Origin: Tellurirhabdus bombi
GTDB taxonomy: Bacteria > Bacteroidota > Bacteroidia > Cytophagales > Spirosomataceae
DNA length: 64,000 bases
Reading direction: 5' to 3'
Assembly: GCF_021484805.1 (NCBI RefSeq)
Contig: NZ_CP090557.1
Coordinates: forward strand, 3,112,001-3,176,000
This document shows, in pieces, positions 1-7,673 of the stretch. The notes beneath the pieces are model-generated. The model was not told the DNA's origin. It saw nothing but the letters and a program-made list of their open reading frames with translations, and searched no databases. How positions within the stretch are numbered: position 1 is the stretch's first letter; every line of letters begins with the position of its first letter. The translations under genes were made by a program, and so were the position numbers.

Positions 1-486
1 GTAGACAACGGGCGGCCAATTGCGGGCTCTATTTACGATGTCAACCGTGACGAATGCTTTAGCGCCTGGGAGGGCGGGGGAGCGTGGTGCAGCCAGAACG
101 GGGGCGCCGAAGAACGGATTCGGGTTTCGCCAGCGCAGCAGTTGCAGGAAAGCCTGATTGCAACCGGTTTTCCGTATTACCGCTTTGAGCAAATGCAGCA
201 ATACCTGCATATTTTAGAGTCGCTGATGCAGAAAACCCACGGTCTGCGGCGGATGGGATCGGCAGCCATTGACCTGGCCTATGTGGCCTGTGGGCGGTTC
301 GACGGATTTTTTGAGTATAATCTTAAATCGTGGGACATGGCTGGTGGCGTAATTCTGGTACGTGAAGCGGGCGGCGTAGTCACTGATTTTACCGGTGGGG
401 ACGAGTTCCTGTTCCGGGGTGATGTCGTGGCGGGCTGCGCCGTACATGCTGAGCTCCTGGCCGTGATTCAGGAATACTGGACTTAA
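1..486 (+). CDS. Inositol monophosphatase family protein, 5'-truncated by window edge
   Basis: The frame is open from base 1, so the N-terminus lies outside the window; about 161 residues remain. The C-terminal half of the Mg2+-dependent inositol-monophosphatase (SuhB/IMPase) fold is present. The second family signature, WDMAGGVILVREAGG, is seen around bases 331-375; its Asp is a metal ligand in this family. Upstream, GSIYDVNRDECFSAWEGGGA matches the strand after the first metal site. The family removes phosphate from inositol monophosphates or related substrates such as 3'-phosphoadenosine phosphate. Which substrate applies here cannot be told from this fragment. The stop is TAA at 484-486. 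Confidence 0.88.
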   Translation, partial: VDNGRPIAGSIYDVNRDECFSAWEGGGAWCSQNGGAEERIRVSPAQQLQESLIATGFPYYRFEQMQQYLHILESLMQKTHGLRRMGSAAIDLAYVACGRFDGFFEYNLKSWDMAGGVILVREAGGVVTDFTGGDEFLFRGDVVAGCAVHAELLAVIQEYWT

Positions 487-516
487 TTGATTAGCTAATT
501 CTGAGCCAATAAAACC

Positions 517-1071
517 ATGGAACATATTGATATGGAGGCGCTCCGTTATCCAATTGGAAAATTTGAATACGGACAGACCTTCACCTTTGATCAGACGCAG
601 GCGCATATCGCCACCATCGCCACCATGCCCCATGACCTGACTGCCCTAGTGGGCAAGTGGGGAGACGAACGCCTGGACACGCCCTACCGCCCCGGCGGAT
701 GGAGCGTTCGGGAACTAGTGCATCATGTGGCTGATAGTCACCTGAATGCCTACGTCAGAACCAAGTTGGCGCTGACGGAAGCGACCCCGACCATCAAACC
801 GTACGAAGAAGGGGAGTGGGCCAAGCTGCCGGATTCGAAGTTAAGCATTGCGCCCTCGCTGGTTATTCTGAGCAACCTGCACCTGCGTTGGGTAACCGTA
901 CTCGAAACTCTGACCGAAAAAGAGTTGCAACGAACCTATTATCATCCCAGCAGCGCGCGTGAATTTGCTTTGTCTGAAATGATTGCGCTGTATGCCTGGC
1001 ATGGCGAACACCATTACCAGCATGCCCGCACACTCGGGGAACGGAACAATTGGCTGGATACAGTCGTTTAA
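517..1071 (+). CDS. DinB/YfiT family metal-dependent protein (putative bacillithiol transferase)
   Basis: A 184-residue protein that begins like the YfiT subfamily (RYPIGKF at 10-16) and has the four-helix DinB_2 layout. Three His ligands of the metal site are visible: His69/70 in ELVHHVADSH and His162 and His166 in WHGEHHYQH. The spacing matches the B. subtilis YfiT ligands. The family includes thiol S-transferases using bacillithiol and proteins annotated as metal-dependent hydrolases; the substrate here is unknown. An internal ATG six codons in is an alternative start. It lies 30 bases after the upstream phosphatase gene and could be cotranscribed with it. Confidence 0.85.
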   Translation: MEHIDMEALRYPIGKFEYGQTFTFDQTQAHIATIATMPHDLTALVGKWGDERLDTPYRPGGWSVRELVHHVADSHLNAYVRTKLALTEATPTIKPYEEGEWAKLPDSKLSIAPSLVILSNLHLRWVTVLETLTEKELQRTYYHPSSAREFALSEMIALYAWHGEHHYQHARTLGERNNWLDTVV

Positions 1072-1120
1072 TAAAAACAGTCCTGCAACATAGGATACTG
1101 TTACAATCATTGTACGACGT

Positions 1121-1306
1121 ATGCTGGAACAAGTTGTCATCGGGATACTTTTTGGGGCGGCTCTTCTTTTTCTGGGCCGTCGAATCTATAAAAGTGTGTT
1201 TGTGAAAGATGCCGGATGTGGCAAAGGATGTGGATGTAGTGGAGATAGCGCACAAAAAGAAACAAAAGTAAAAATCGGTCCGCCGAAGCAAACGTCAACT
1301 GTATAG
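1121..1306 (+). CDS. Small FeoB-associated-type Cys-rich membrane protein
   Basis: A 61-residue protein with one N-terminal membrane helix (about residues 4-22), then a short basic stretch and a CxxxCxC cluster (Cys33, Cys37, Cys39) in AGCGKGCGCSGD. This is the layout of the FeoB-associated Cys-rich membrane proteins (PF12669-like), thought to help ferrous-iron uptake. No feoA or feoB is near it here, so the iron role is inferred from the family only. The start codon is ATG. It lies 13 bases before the next gene's chosen start and may be in the same transcript. Confidence 0.7.
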   Translation: MLEQVVIGILFGAALLFLGRRIYKSVFVKDAGCGKGCGCSGDSAQKETKVKIGPPKQTSTV

Positions 1307-1319
1307 CTTGTTGGCGGAC

Positions 1320-2726
1320 ATGGAACGATTATACAAAAAATGGAATGGCCATTTGCTGCGTGCAGTGGTCCTATTGCTCATCATTTGCCTTGCTTCCTGC
1401 AAAAAAGTAGCTCCCAAAGACCCTGTTATTACTGCTTTTGACGCCCCGTTGAAAGCCGAATCGTCGTATGTTAGTGCGCCGATTGTCTTTGATGTTAAAG
1501 CACTCGAGGAGAAAATTAATCAATCGCTGGGTCAGGTAATTGTCGATCAGGAAGAGCAAAAAAGCCAGAAAGGAAAAATCTGGAAACTTCGGGTCGAACG
1601 CTCCGGGCGCGTCCGGATTGCTTACGATGGCCACCGCCTGACGTTTGGGGCTCCCTTGACGATCTGGATTATTAACCCCCTAACTTCTAAGAAAAAAGCC
1701 GCCGATCGGCGTGCGCTCTGCTCGATTGACGTCGAATTCAACAGCCCCATCAGCGTTCGTCAGGACTGGAAGCTGGAAACAAAGGTCTCCCTAAATAAGT
1801 ACCGCTGGATCGAACAGCCCAATATCCGCTTGCTTGGCTTTGATATACCGGTTACTGATCTGGCCGAAGGAATTCTTAAAAATCGCCGGAAAAACATCGA
1901 AGACGCCATCAATGAAGCAATTTACACCGAACTGCACCTGGATCGCGAAATTCAGAAAATCTGGCAGGAATTACAGAAGCCGTTGCTCCTGAATCGCCAG
2001 TTCGAAAATATATGGCTTATTCCCATGCCACGCTCTGTTCAGGTTAGTGATGTATACGGCGATGAGAAAACGATTGTAGTGCCACTGCGCGTCTATTTTA
2101 ACATTGAAACCCGCTTCGGACCAGAGCCACAGGTTGCCATTAAGAGCAAGCTGCCGCCCCTGCAAAAAGTAGATACATTGCCTCTGGTATCGGAGTTGAA
2201 TCTGTTGAGTCGCATTCCCTACAACGACCTGAACCAGACGCTGGCGCGAACACTAGACAACCAGGAAGTGAAACTATCCAGCCGGATTGTGCGCATTCGT
2301 AGCGCTTCGGTATACGGAGGTGGAAATACACTCATTCTCAAATCGGATGTCAAAGGAAGCGTAAATGGGACTTTATTCTTTCGGGGCCGGCCAGCCTACG
2401 ATACCTTACAGCATAAACTGTTGGTCAAAAATCTGAAGTTTGACGTAAACACAGAGGAAGTTCTTCTGTCAACCGCAGACTGGTTGCTGCATGATTCTTT
2501 GCAGGAAACCTTCGAAACGGCATTGAGTGTCCCTCTGAAGCAGCATTTAGAAAAAATTCCTACTAAAATTGAGGAAGCTTTTGCGAAAGGGAAAACCGGA
2601 GAAAAAGCGTTGATTGATATTCAGCAGTTTCGGTTAACGCCGCGTAACATTGCCATTCGGCCTGAAGCGGTTCAGGTGCTGATTAACGTTCGGGCGACCA
2701 TGATGTTGAAAGTAAAAAAACTCTGA
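1320..2726 (+). CDS. DUF4403 family lipoprotein
   Basis: A 468-residue protein with a charged N-terminus, a hydrophobic stretch and a lipobox ending in LAS-Cys (ICLASCKK), so it is probably an outer-membrane or periplasmic lipoprotein. The start chosen is ATG 1320; an in-frame TTG at 1308 would add four residues and is less likely. The body resembles DUF4403 proteins of Bacteroidota: two similar beta-rich halves, with IRLLGFDIPVTD in the first and a long C-terminal half ending in RATMMLKVKKL. The fold family resembles lipid-binding tubular domains; no enzyme motif is seen. Function is unknown. Confidence 0.75.
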   Translation: MERLYKKWNGHLLRAVVLLLIICLASCKKVAPKDPVITAFDAPLKAESSYVSAPIVFDVKALEEKINQSLGQVIVDQEEQKSQKGKIWKLRVERSGRVRIAYDGHRLTFGAPLTIWIINPLTSKKKAADRRALCSIDVEFNSPISVRQDWKLETKVSLNKYRWIEQPNIRLLGFDIPVTDLAEGILKNRRKNIEDAINEAIYTELHLDREIQKIWQELQKPLLLNRQFENIWLIPMPRSVQVSDVYGDEKTIVVPLRVYFNIETRFGPEPQVAIKSKLPPLQKVDTLPLVSELNLLSRIPYNDLNQTLARTLDNQEVKLSSRIVRIRSASVYGGGNTLILKSDVKGSVNGTLFFRGRPAYDTLQHKLLVKNLKFDVNTEEVLLSTADWLLHDSLQETFETALSVPLKQHLEKIPTKIEEAFAKGKTGEKALIDIQQFRLTPRNIAIRPEAVQVLINVRATMMLKVKKL

Positions 2727-2750
2727 AAAAGCCCCCATTGAAGACGAGGT

Positions 2751-3983
2751 ATGGCAGATATAGATTCCCAGAAGCGCGAAAAAGAGCAATATGTTGATTT
2801 AGGGCATACAGAACTGGAAAACCACCTGAAAACCCAGGTGGCCCTCTACGAAAAGAAAACGCAGTATACTGGCAACACGACTAACCTGCTTAGTGCCTTC
2901 TTCTGGTATAATTTGTTTGGGTTTGCGTATCACTACATACGCAGCCGTTTAGGACCCAAAGCCGAATACCAGTTTTATCCCCGTAACGGCGACGATGGGC
3001 TGTATCCCACCCATACCTTCACGGATTCCGTAACGCTTGCTTTGTTGTCGGACTGGGCGACGGACACCAAAGAATCCGACCAGATCGGGCATCTGGTGTC
3101 TACCTACGATCCCGATTATACGATTCATCTGGGCGATGTCTATTTTGTTGGTACGCCGGAAGAAGTGGAAGCTAATTTTCTAGCCCCTCATTCTTCCTGG
3201 CATTATGGCAAACACGGGAGCCTGGCTTTGTCGGGAAACCACGAGATGTATTCCAACGGGACGGCGTATTTCAAAAAACTACTGCCCGCCATGAAAATCC
3301 GCAAGGGCGAAACCGTGGCGACGCAGCAGGCTGGTTTTTTCTGCCTGGAACACGAACACTGGCGCATCATTGGCCTGGATACGGGCTACACCTCGACTAA
3401 CCGTCCTTTTCTGGAGGTGCTGTTCAAGCCCGATTGCCACCTCCGCGAAGAGCAGTTAGACTGGCTGAAAAATGTCGTTCGCCTGGGCGATCCAAGTGAT
3501 ACGAGGGGCATTATTTTGCTTAGTCATCATCCTTATTATTCGTCGTTTCGGGACGATCACCCGGTAGTAGGGCGGCAATTGCGGAAAATCATGGGCGATT
3601 CGGCGCGACCGGTTGTCTGGATTTGGGGGCATGAGCACCGACTTTCTTTCTACGAAAAATACGGTTTCCCAGACGGTATTCAAGCCTGGGGGCGCTGCGT
3701 GGGAATTGGCGGTATGCCCGTCGAAATCAATGAACCGAATCGAGGACACGAGAGCCAGCTTGTGCTGTACGACCAGCGCGTTCGCGAACGCGTCCGCCGA
3801 AAGGCCGTGGGGTACAATGGCTTTGCCTTGATGACCATTGAGGGCACTCAGCTAAAACTGGATTACATTGATCAGAACAAACAAACTGTCGTATCGGAGC
3901 AGTGGTCTGTCAATCGGGAAAATGGCGAATTGGCTGTCAAAACCCTGTTTGTTCATCCAGACATGACGAAATATGGTCAATAA
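2751..3983 (+). CDS. Metallophosphoesterase (calcineurin-like)
   Basis: A 410-residue protein with the core of a calcineurin-like phosphoesterase from about residue 93 onward: LLSDWATD (Asp101), HLGDVYF (Asp129), SGNHE (Asn163, His164), SHHPYY (His259/260) and WGHEH (His294, His296). The first motif is normally D-x-H but reads D-W-A here, so one metal ligand may be missing or replaced. The N-terminal 90 residues are extra and contain a hydrophobic patch (FFWYNLFGFAYHYI). No signal peptide is evident. The substrate is unknown. Its 3' end overlaps the convergent lipoprotein gene by 7 bases. Confidence 0.85.
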   Translation: MADIDSQKREKEQYVDLGHTELENHLKTQVALYEKKTQYTGNTTNLLSAFFWYNLFGFAYHYIRSRLGPKAEYQFYPRNGDDGLYPTHTFTDSVTLALLSDWATDTKESDQIGHLVSTYDPDYTIHLGDVYFVGTPEEVEANFLAPHSSWHYGKHGSLALSGNHEMYSNGTAYFKKLLPAMKIRKGETVATQQAGFFCLEHEHWRIIGLDTGYTSTNRPFLEVLFKPDCHLREEQLDWLKNVVRLGDPSDTRGIILLSHHPYYSSFRDDHPVVGRQLRKIMGDSARPVVWIWGHEHRLSFYEKYGFPDGIQAWGRCVGIGGMPVEINEPNRGHESQLVLYDQRVRERVRRKAVGYNGFALMTIEGTQLKLDYIDQNKQTVVSEQWSVNRENGELAVKTLFVHPDMTKYGQ

Positions 3984-5122
3984 TCGTGGTACCAGGTCCT
4001 GAGCCGGTAGTTGACGCTGGAAGCCATAGAACTCGTGAGGTCGCTGTACAATTGCCAGGCGACTGGAACCAGGAGCGAGGCTGTTTTCAGCGTATGACCG
4101 TTCAGGGCGCGTTTATCACCACTAAATTCCTGCCACTCGTCGGCCCAGGTTTCAGTTTCGCAGATACTATCCTGCCAGACAACATCGTCTTTCGCCAGGT
4201 CTACCACCCGAATGCGCATGTCCAGCCGGGCCGAGATGGTCTTGCGGTAGGTCGTTAATTTTCCTTTTACTTTCTCGTACACATCGACAACGGTGCTGTC
4301 GTTAATTTTCTTTGTGCCTACTTTGAAGGTCTGGTTGCTCTCAACGTCCTGTGACGAGGAGGTAACCGCCGTATCGAAAGGGCGGTAATCCATAATTTTC
4401 ATCTGGACAACGTGGTTAGGCATGCGTCCCGGCTCGGGGGTAGCGCCCGGCATGTAATAGCGGACAAACTGCGAAGGAGGCCCCTGATTTTTAATGCGAC
4501 GAAAGATTTGATTCTGTAAATCGTCGTATTCAGAAGCCGATAGTTCCCGCGTGATTGCCATCGGTTCAATCACAACCCGGAAAGCAGCCAGATAAAGCGC
4601 ATCGGCGGCTCGCAAGCGGGCATCCCGGTAATTCTCAACCCATTGGTCAGCCTTCTGAAAGTTTAGAACGGCGTCGCGGGCGGCCAGCCGATCGTTTTGG
4701 CTGTAGGTAAAAGCCAGTTCCGCCGCTTTGTAACGATCCGCAGCAGCCAGCTCCCGCGCTTCTTGGAGCTGGGTTTCGTAATGAAGCGGGTAGTTTTTCA
4801 GCACGTCAGGGCAGCTCGGGCAGGCCGTTACCTGTTTCGCCAGTTCCTGAAGTTTGTTGTATTCCTTCACAACCAGTTCCCAGCGAAAAGGCTCGTCGGA
4901 GCGACTAAGTTGTAGGATAGCTCGCTGCCGTTGGTTGTAGGCGGTGGCAAAGGCCTCTTGCAAAACCTGTTGCGCTTTCGGATTGGCTGGTTTCTGCCGA
5001 AGCCGTTGGGTCGAGAGCTGCACCGCCGTCGTGAAATTGCCGTGCTTCAGGGCATTTTTACCCGTGCCGCAGCCCGAAAAGCCCAGTAGCGTCAGTAAGC
5101 CATATAGATAAATTGAACGCAT
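3977..5122 (-). CDS. Predicted lipoprotein of unknown function
   Basis: A 381-residue protein whose N-terminus (LLGFSGC, Cys18) is a clear type II signal peptide. Residues about 20-180 are Ala/Gln/Arg-rich and helical, resembling TPR-like repeats (GNFTTAVQLSTQRL...KPANPKAQQVL). The second half is beta-rich. I do not recognise a named family. It is probably anchored in the periplasm or outer membrane. Its start is 170 bases downstream of sdpI on the same strand, so it could be in the same transcript or have its own promoter in the AT-rich gap. It converges on the phosphoesterase gene with a 7-base overlap. Confidence 0.7.
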   Translation of the reverse strand: MRSIYLYGLLTLLGFSGCGTGKNALKHGNFTTAVQLSTQRLRQKPANPKAQQVLQEAFATAYNQRQRAILQLSRSDEPFRWELVVKEYNKLQELAKQVTACPSCPDVLKNYPLHYETQLQEARELAAADRYKAAELAFTYSQNDRLAARDAVLNFQKADQWVENYRDARLRAADALYLAAFRVVIEPMAITRELSASEYDDLQNQIFRRIKNQGPPSQFVRYYMPGATPEPGRMPNHVVQMKIMDYRPFDTAVTSSSQDVESNQTFKVGTKKINDSTVVDVYEKVKGKLTTYRKTISARLDMRIRVVDLAKDDVVWQDSICETETWADEWQEFSGDKRALNGHTLKTASLLVPVAWQLYSDLTSSMASSVNYRLRTWYHDY

Positions 5123-5292
5123 ACAACATCCTTGATTTGTGTGCTATATGACCCAAAAAGTATACAAAACGTTTAAAATACTCTAGTTGTTTTTTTCCAT
5201 AAAATGAGTAATCGGCGGACTCGTTCCGGCAGTGCGTGTAAGTTCGGTTGGTTTATAGGATTCCAAAAAGAAAGACGCATGGCGAGTTGTGG

Positions 5293-5955
5293 TTAAATGG
5301 TCTGCTTTGCCTTCTCTTGCCGAAAAACCAGGTAGGAGTAGCCCGCTGATCCCAAGGCTAGTCCTAACGCAATAATCAGAATCATGTTACTTTTCCAAGG
5401 CGTTGGCAACAAGAACGCTAAAATAGTGCCCAGCAAGCCTACCGCTACCCAGATTGGCGCCACGCGTTGGTGGGTTTTGCGCCAGACCACCTCGCTATCG
5501 AGCGTCCAGGGCGTGCGAATACCGACAAAATAATTATGGCGAACGCTATACATCAGGTTACCCACTCCCGCCAGCATCAGGCACACCAAAGCCGTCAGAA
5601 AGCTTAGAAAACGATCGCTGGCCAGCCCCTGCGTGGTCGTATAACCAATGCCAATAAGCAGGACAGCCCAGAAAACCGCGATCAAAAGGCGCATTTTATA
5701 GTAGTTGGCGGTCTCTAATTTTTGTTTGGGATCCAGCGCCGGGATGTAGCGAAAAAGGAGGTACATAAAGAGAGTCATAATTCCAAAAATGGTGACAAAG
5801 GTTTCTTTGGAATCGTAGCGGTTGGGGGTTCCCATCGAATCATAATGCATGGGAACGGTGGCCGGTAAGCGGTTGTAAATGAAGGCCAGATAAATCAGGG
5901 GCAGCAGCATCACACCTCCCAGAATCCATTCGCTGAAGAATACACTTTTTTTCAT
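5293..5955 (-). CDS. sdpI: SdpI family membrane protein (DUF1648 + SdpI domains)
   Basis: A 220-residue integral membrane protein with about six hydrophobic helices. The N-terminal third has the DUF1648 signature (LPATVPMHYDSMGTPNRY, residues 30-47). The C-terminal part matches SdpI (NYFVGIRTPWTLDSEVVWRKTH). In Bacillus subtilis SdpI is the immunity protein against the SDP cannibalism toxin and also a signal receptor that sequesters the repressor SdpR at the membrane. Here it follows an SdpR-like gene after 13 bases, the same order of partners as in Bacillus. No sdpC-like toxin gene is in the window, so its ligand is unknown. Confidence 0.85.
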   Translation of the reverse strand: MKKSVFFSEWILGGVMLLPLIYLAFIYNRLPATVPMHYDSMGTPNRYDSKETFVTIFGIMTLFMYLLFRYIPALDPKQKLETANYYKMRLLIAVFWAVLLIGIGYTTTQGLASDRFLSFLTALVCLMLAGVGNLMYSVRHNYFVGIRTPWTLDSEVVWRKTHQRVAPIWVAVGLLGTILAFLLPTPWKSNMILIIALGLALGSAGYSYLVFRQEKAKQTI

Positions 5956-5968
5956 GGCTTTATGCTAA

Positions 5969-6238
5969 TTATGGTTTAGTGTCATTTTGTCGAAATCCCA
6001 TCAGCCAGCCCAGCAACTCGTCCAAAACCGTGGTATTGAGCGTATAGCGAATAAACTGGCCTTCTTTGGTTGCTTCCACCAAACCCGCCTGCTTCAGCAA
6101 GTCGAGGTGGTGCGAAATGCTCGGCTTGGTCATGTCAAAACGATCGGCTATTTCCCCGGCTGTGAGATCCCCTGTGCGCAGGAGTTCGAGAATTTGCCGA
6201 CGGGTAGGATCGTTCAGCGCTTTGAACAAAACGTTCAT
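5969..6238 (-). CDS. sdpR: SdpR-like ArsR-family autorepressor
   Basis: An 89-residue winged-helix protein. The segment TAGEIADRFDMTKPSISHHL is the helix-turn-helix and has the TKPSISHHL recognition helix typical of SdpR rather than of metal-sensing ArsR proteins. No metal-binding Cys pair is present. In Bacillus, SdpR represses its own sdpRI operon until SdpI captures it at the membrane. It is the first gene of the pair. A perfect 7-bp inverted repeat that overlaps the predicted promoter starts 17 bases upstream of the ATG, which supports autoregulation. Confidence 0.88.
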   Translation of the reverse strand: MNVLFKALNDPTRRQILELLRTGDLTAGEIADRFDMTKPSISHHLDLLKQAGLVEATKEGQFIRYTLNTTVLDELLGWLMGFRQNDTKP

Positions 6239-6254
6239 GGGTTTACTGTTAAAT

Positions 6255-6274
6255 ATTTAGACAAATATCTAAAT
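6255..6274 (-). promoter_or_regulatory. Predicted SdpR operator overlapping the sdpRI promoter
   Basis: ATTTAGA and TCTAAAT form a perfect inverted repeat with a 6-base spacer. Reading the minus strand, the operator contains GATATTTG, a 7/8 match to the Bacteroidota -7 element TAnnTTTG. A TTG lies 19 bases upstream of it (in CGCTTGTTG), the right place for the -33 element. A repressor bound here would block the promoter directly. The site is seen in the sequence; assigning it to SdpR is inference. Confidence 0.7.
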
Positions 6275-6342
6275 AATAAATTTTACAACAAGCGCACCTG
6301 TATAATTAGGGCGAAAAAGAGGATAAAAGGTGTGGCGTATTT

Positions 6343-6942
6343 TTAAACGGGTGGCTGCCAGCGCCACAGGTAACGACAGGCCAGGGTGCGGTAGGGACGC
6401 CAGGACTCCGCGATTTCGTGAAGGCGCTGGTAAAGGGCCCGCCCAGTCTCGGTTAGCTCATAGGCCCGCACCATTTTCTGACGAATAACCAGATCATCGA
6501 CGGGAAAAACGTCCGGTCGGTCGAGCACAAACATCAGGAGCATTTCGACCGTCCAGCGTCCAACCCCTTTGATTGGGATCAGATACTGGACGACTTCTTC
6601 ATCGGTCAGCGCGGTGAAATAGGCGCTATCCAGGCGGTTCTGCATGGAAAACTGGGCAACGCTTTGTAGATAAGCTGACTTTTGTCCCGACAACCCAGCG
6701 GTACGTAATTCTTCCGCCGACAAGGCCACCAGCAAATCGGGGTAGGGGTAATTCTCCGGAAACAAAGCGCGAAAGCGGGTAAAAATGGCGTTGGCGGCTT
6801 TCACCGAGATCTGCTGGGAAACAATGCTTTCCAAGAGCGCCAGGTAAACATCACCCTCGTAGTCAAAGGCAAGTTTAGGGGCGGGTGTGGTGGCAATGAT
6901 TTGCGCCAGAACCAGATCTTGAGAAAGGTGCGTGAGGGACAT
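6343..6942 (-). CDS. DNA-3-methyladenine glycosylase II (AlkA-type, HhH-GPD)
   Basis: A 199-residue HhH-GPD superfamily base-excision glycosylase, the compact form without the AlkA N-terminal domain. Seen: SIVSQQISVKAANAIF (residues 39-54), the helix-hairpin-helix LIPIKGVGRWTVEMLL (121-136) and the catalytic Asp in FPVDDL (Asp150 is equivalent to AlkA Asp238). It removes 3-methyladenine and other alkylated bases. It ends about 100 bases from sdpR. An alkyltransferase gene lies about 2.5 kb away, so alkylation repair is represented twice in this neighbourhood. Confidence 0.9.
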   Translation of the reverse strand: MSLTHLSQDLVLAQIIATTPAPKLAFDYEGDVYLALLESIVSQQISVKAANAIFTRFRALFPENYPYPDLLVALSAEELRTAGLSGQKSAYLQSVAQFSMQNRLDSAYFTALTDEEVVQYLIPIKGVGRWTVEMLLMFVLDRPDVFPVDDLVIRQKMVRAYELTETGRALYQRLHEIAESWRPYRTLACRYLWRWQPPV

Positions 6943-6952
6943 CGTGAAAAAT

Positions 6953-7576
6953 TTAGCAAAGATAATCAGGCAGGGGCATAGCCGCGCTCGTCTCGTCGGG
7001 TTCGGGTGCTAAACGAACCGTTTTGAGCGGAATAACACCCGACCAGGTGGGTAAACTGCGATCTTCCGGTTCGTCATTTGGCCCGCCCGTGCGGATTTTA
7101 GCCGAGGCTTCGTCCAGCGTAAAAGCGAGGATCGTGGTTTTTCGCATCTCACTGGCTGTTGAAGGACGCAGATCCTCCCAGCGGTTGGGAATGAGCTGGT
7201 TAGTAATCAGCGCCAGTGCTTTTTCCTTTTCCGCATTATCCTCAATTTTTTCTGCCTTTCCGAAAATAATCACGGAACGATAATTAACCGTATGACTAAA
7301 GCCCGATTTAGCCAGCACCAGGCCGTCTATCAAGGTAACAGCGATACAGACCGGGATGCCTTTTTCAATCTCACGGATAAAATGGCTGCCGACCGACCCG
7401 TGAATGAAAATGCGGTTCCCTTCGCGGGCGAAAGCCGTCGGGATGGAGAAAGGCTGGCCGTCCTGGGCAAAGCTAATCGTACAAAAAAGGGCCTCGTCCA
7501 GAATAGCGTGAATCGTTGGTTCGTCGTAGTGGGCGCGTTTGGCGGTACGGCTCGGTGTTGTGCGGCTTGTTTGCAT
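6953..7576 (-). CDS. Pyridoxamine 5'-phosphate oxidase family flavoprotein
   Basis: A 207-residue split-barrel FMN-binding protein of the PNPOx-like superfamily (segments ILDEALFCTISFAQDGQPF, SIPTAFAREGNRIFIHGSVG and NYRSVIIFGKAEKIED). The substrate cannot be read from the sequence. It is transcribed divergently from a MocR/PdxR-type regulator, an arrangement often seen for PNPOx-like genes controlled by PLP-sensing regulators, so it is the likely target of that regulator. It ends 11 bases before the AlkA-type gene on the same strand, so the two may be cotranscribed. Confidence 0.85.
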   Translation of the reverse strand: MQTSRTTPSRTAKRAHYDEPTIHAILDEALFCTISFAQDGQPFSIPTAFAREGNRIFIHGSVGSHFIREIEKGIPVCIAVTLIDGLVLAKSGFSHTVNYRSVIIFGKAEKIEDNAEKEKALALITNQLIPNRWEDLRPSTASEMRKTTILAFTLDEASAKIRTGGPNDEPEDRSLPTWSGVIPLKTVRLAPEPDETSAAMPLPDYLC

Positions 7577-7627
7577 GTGATTTTAAGAAATACATTTTTA
7601 AGTTACGGCTCAAATATCTTTCTTTAG

Positions 7628-7669
7628 TGGACTATGCAAATCGTCCAGTTTTTGAAAAATAAGTAGTCC
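7628..7669 (+). promoter_or_regulatory. Candidate MocR-type operator half-sites
   Basis: Between the divergent PNPOx and MocR genes there are three related half-sites. TGGACTA at 7628-7634 forms an inverted repeat with GTCCA at 7643-7647 (as TGGAC/GTCCA). GGACTA at 7629-7634 also pairs with TAGTCC at 7664-7669, five bases before the MocR start codon. Paired or repeated half-sites in the divergent gap are typical of MocR regulators. Which half-sites are actually used is not known. Confidence 0.5.
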
Positions 7670-7673
7670 GGTT

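Noticed and set aside
3902-4258. 118-codon plus-strand frame across the phosphoesterase/lipoprotein junction
   Set aside because: It overlaps the 3' end of the phosphoesterase gene and is antisense to the lipoprotein gene, and its composition is not protein-like.
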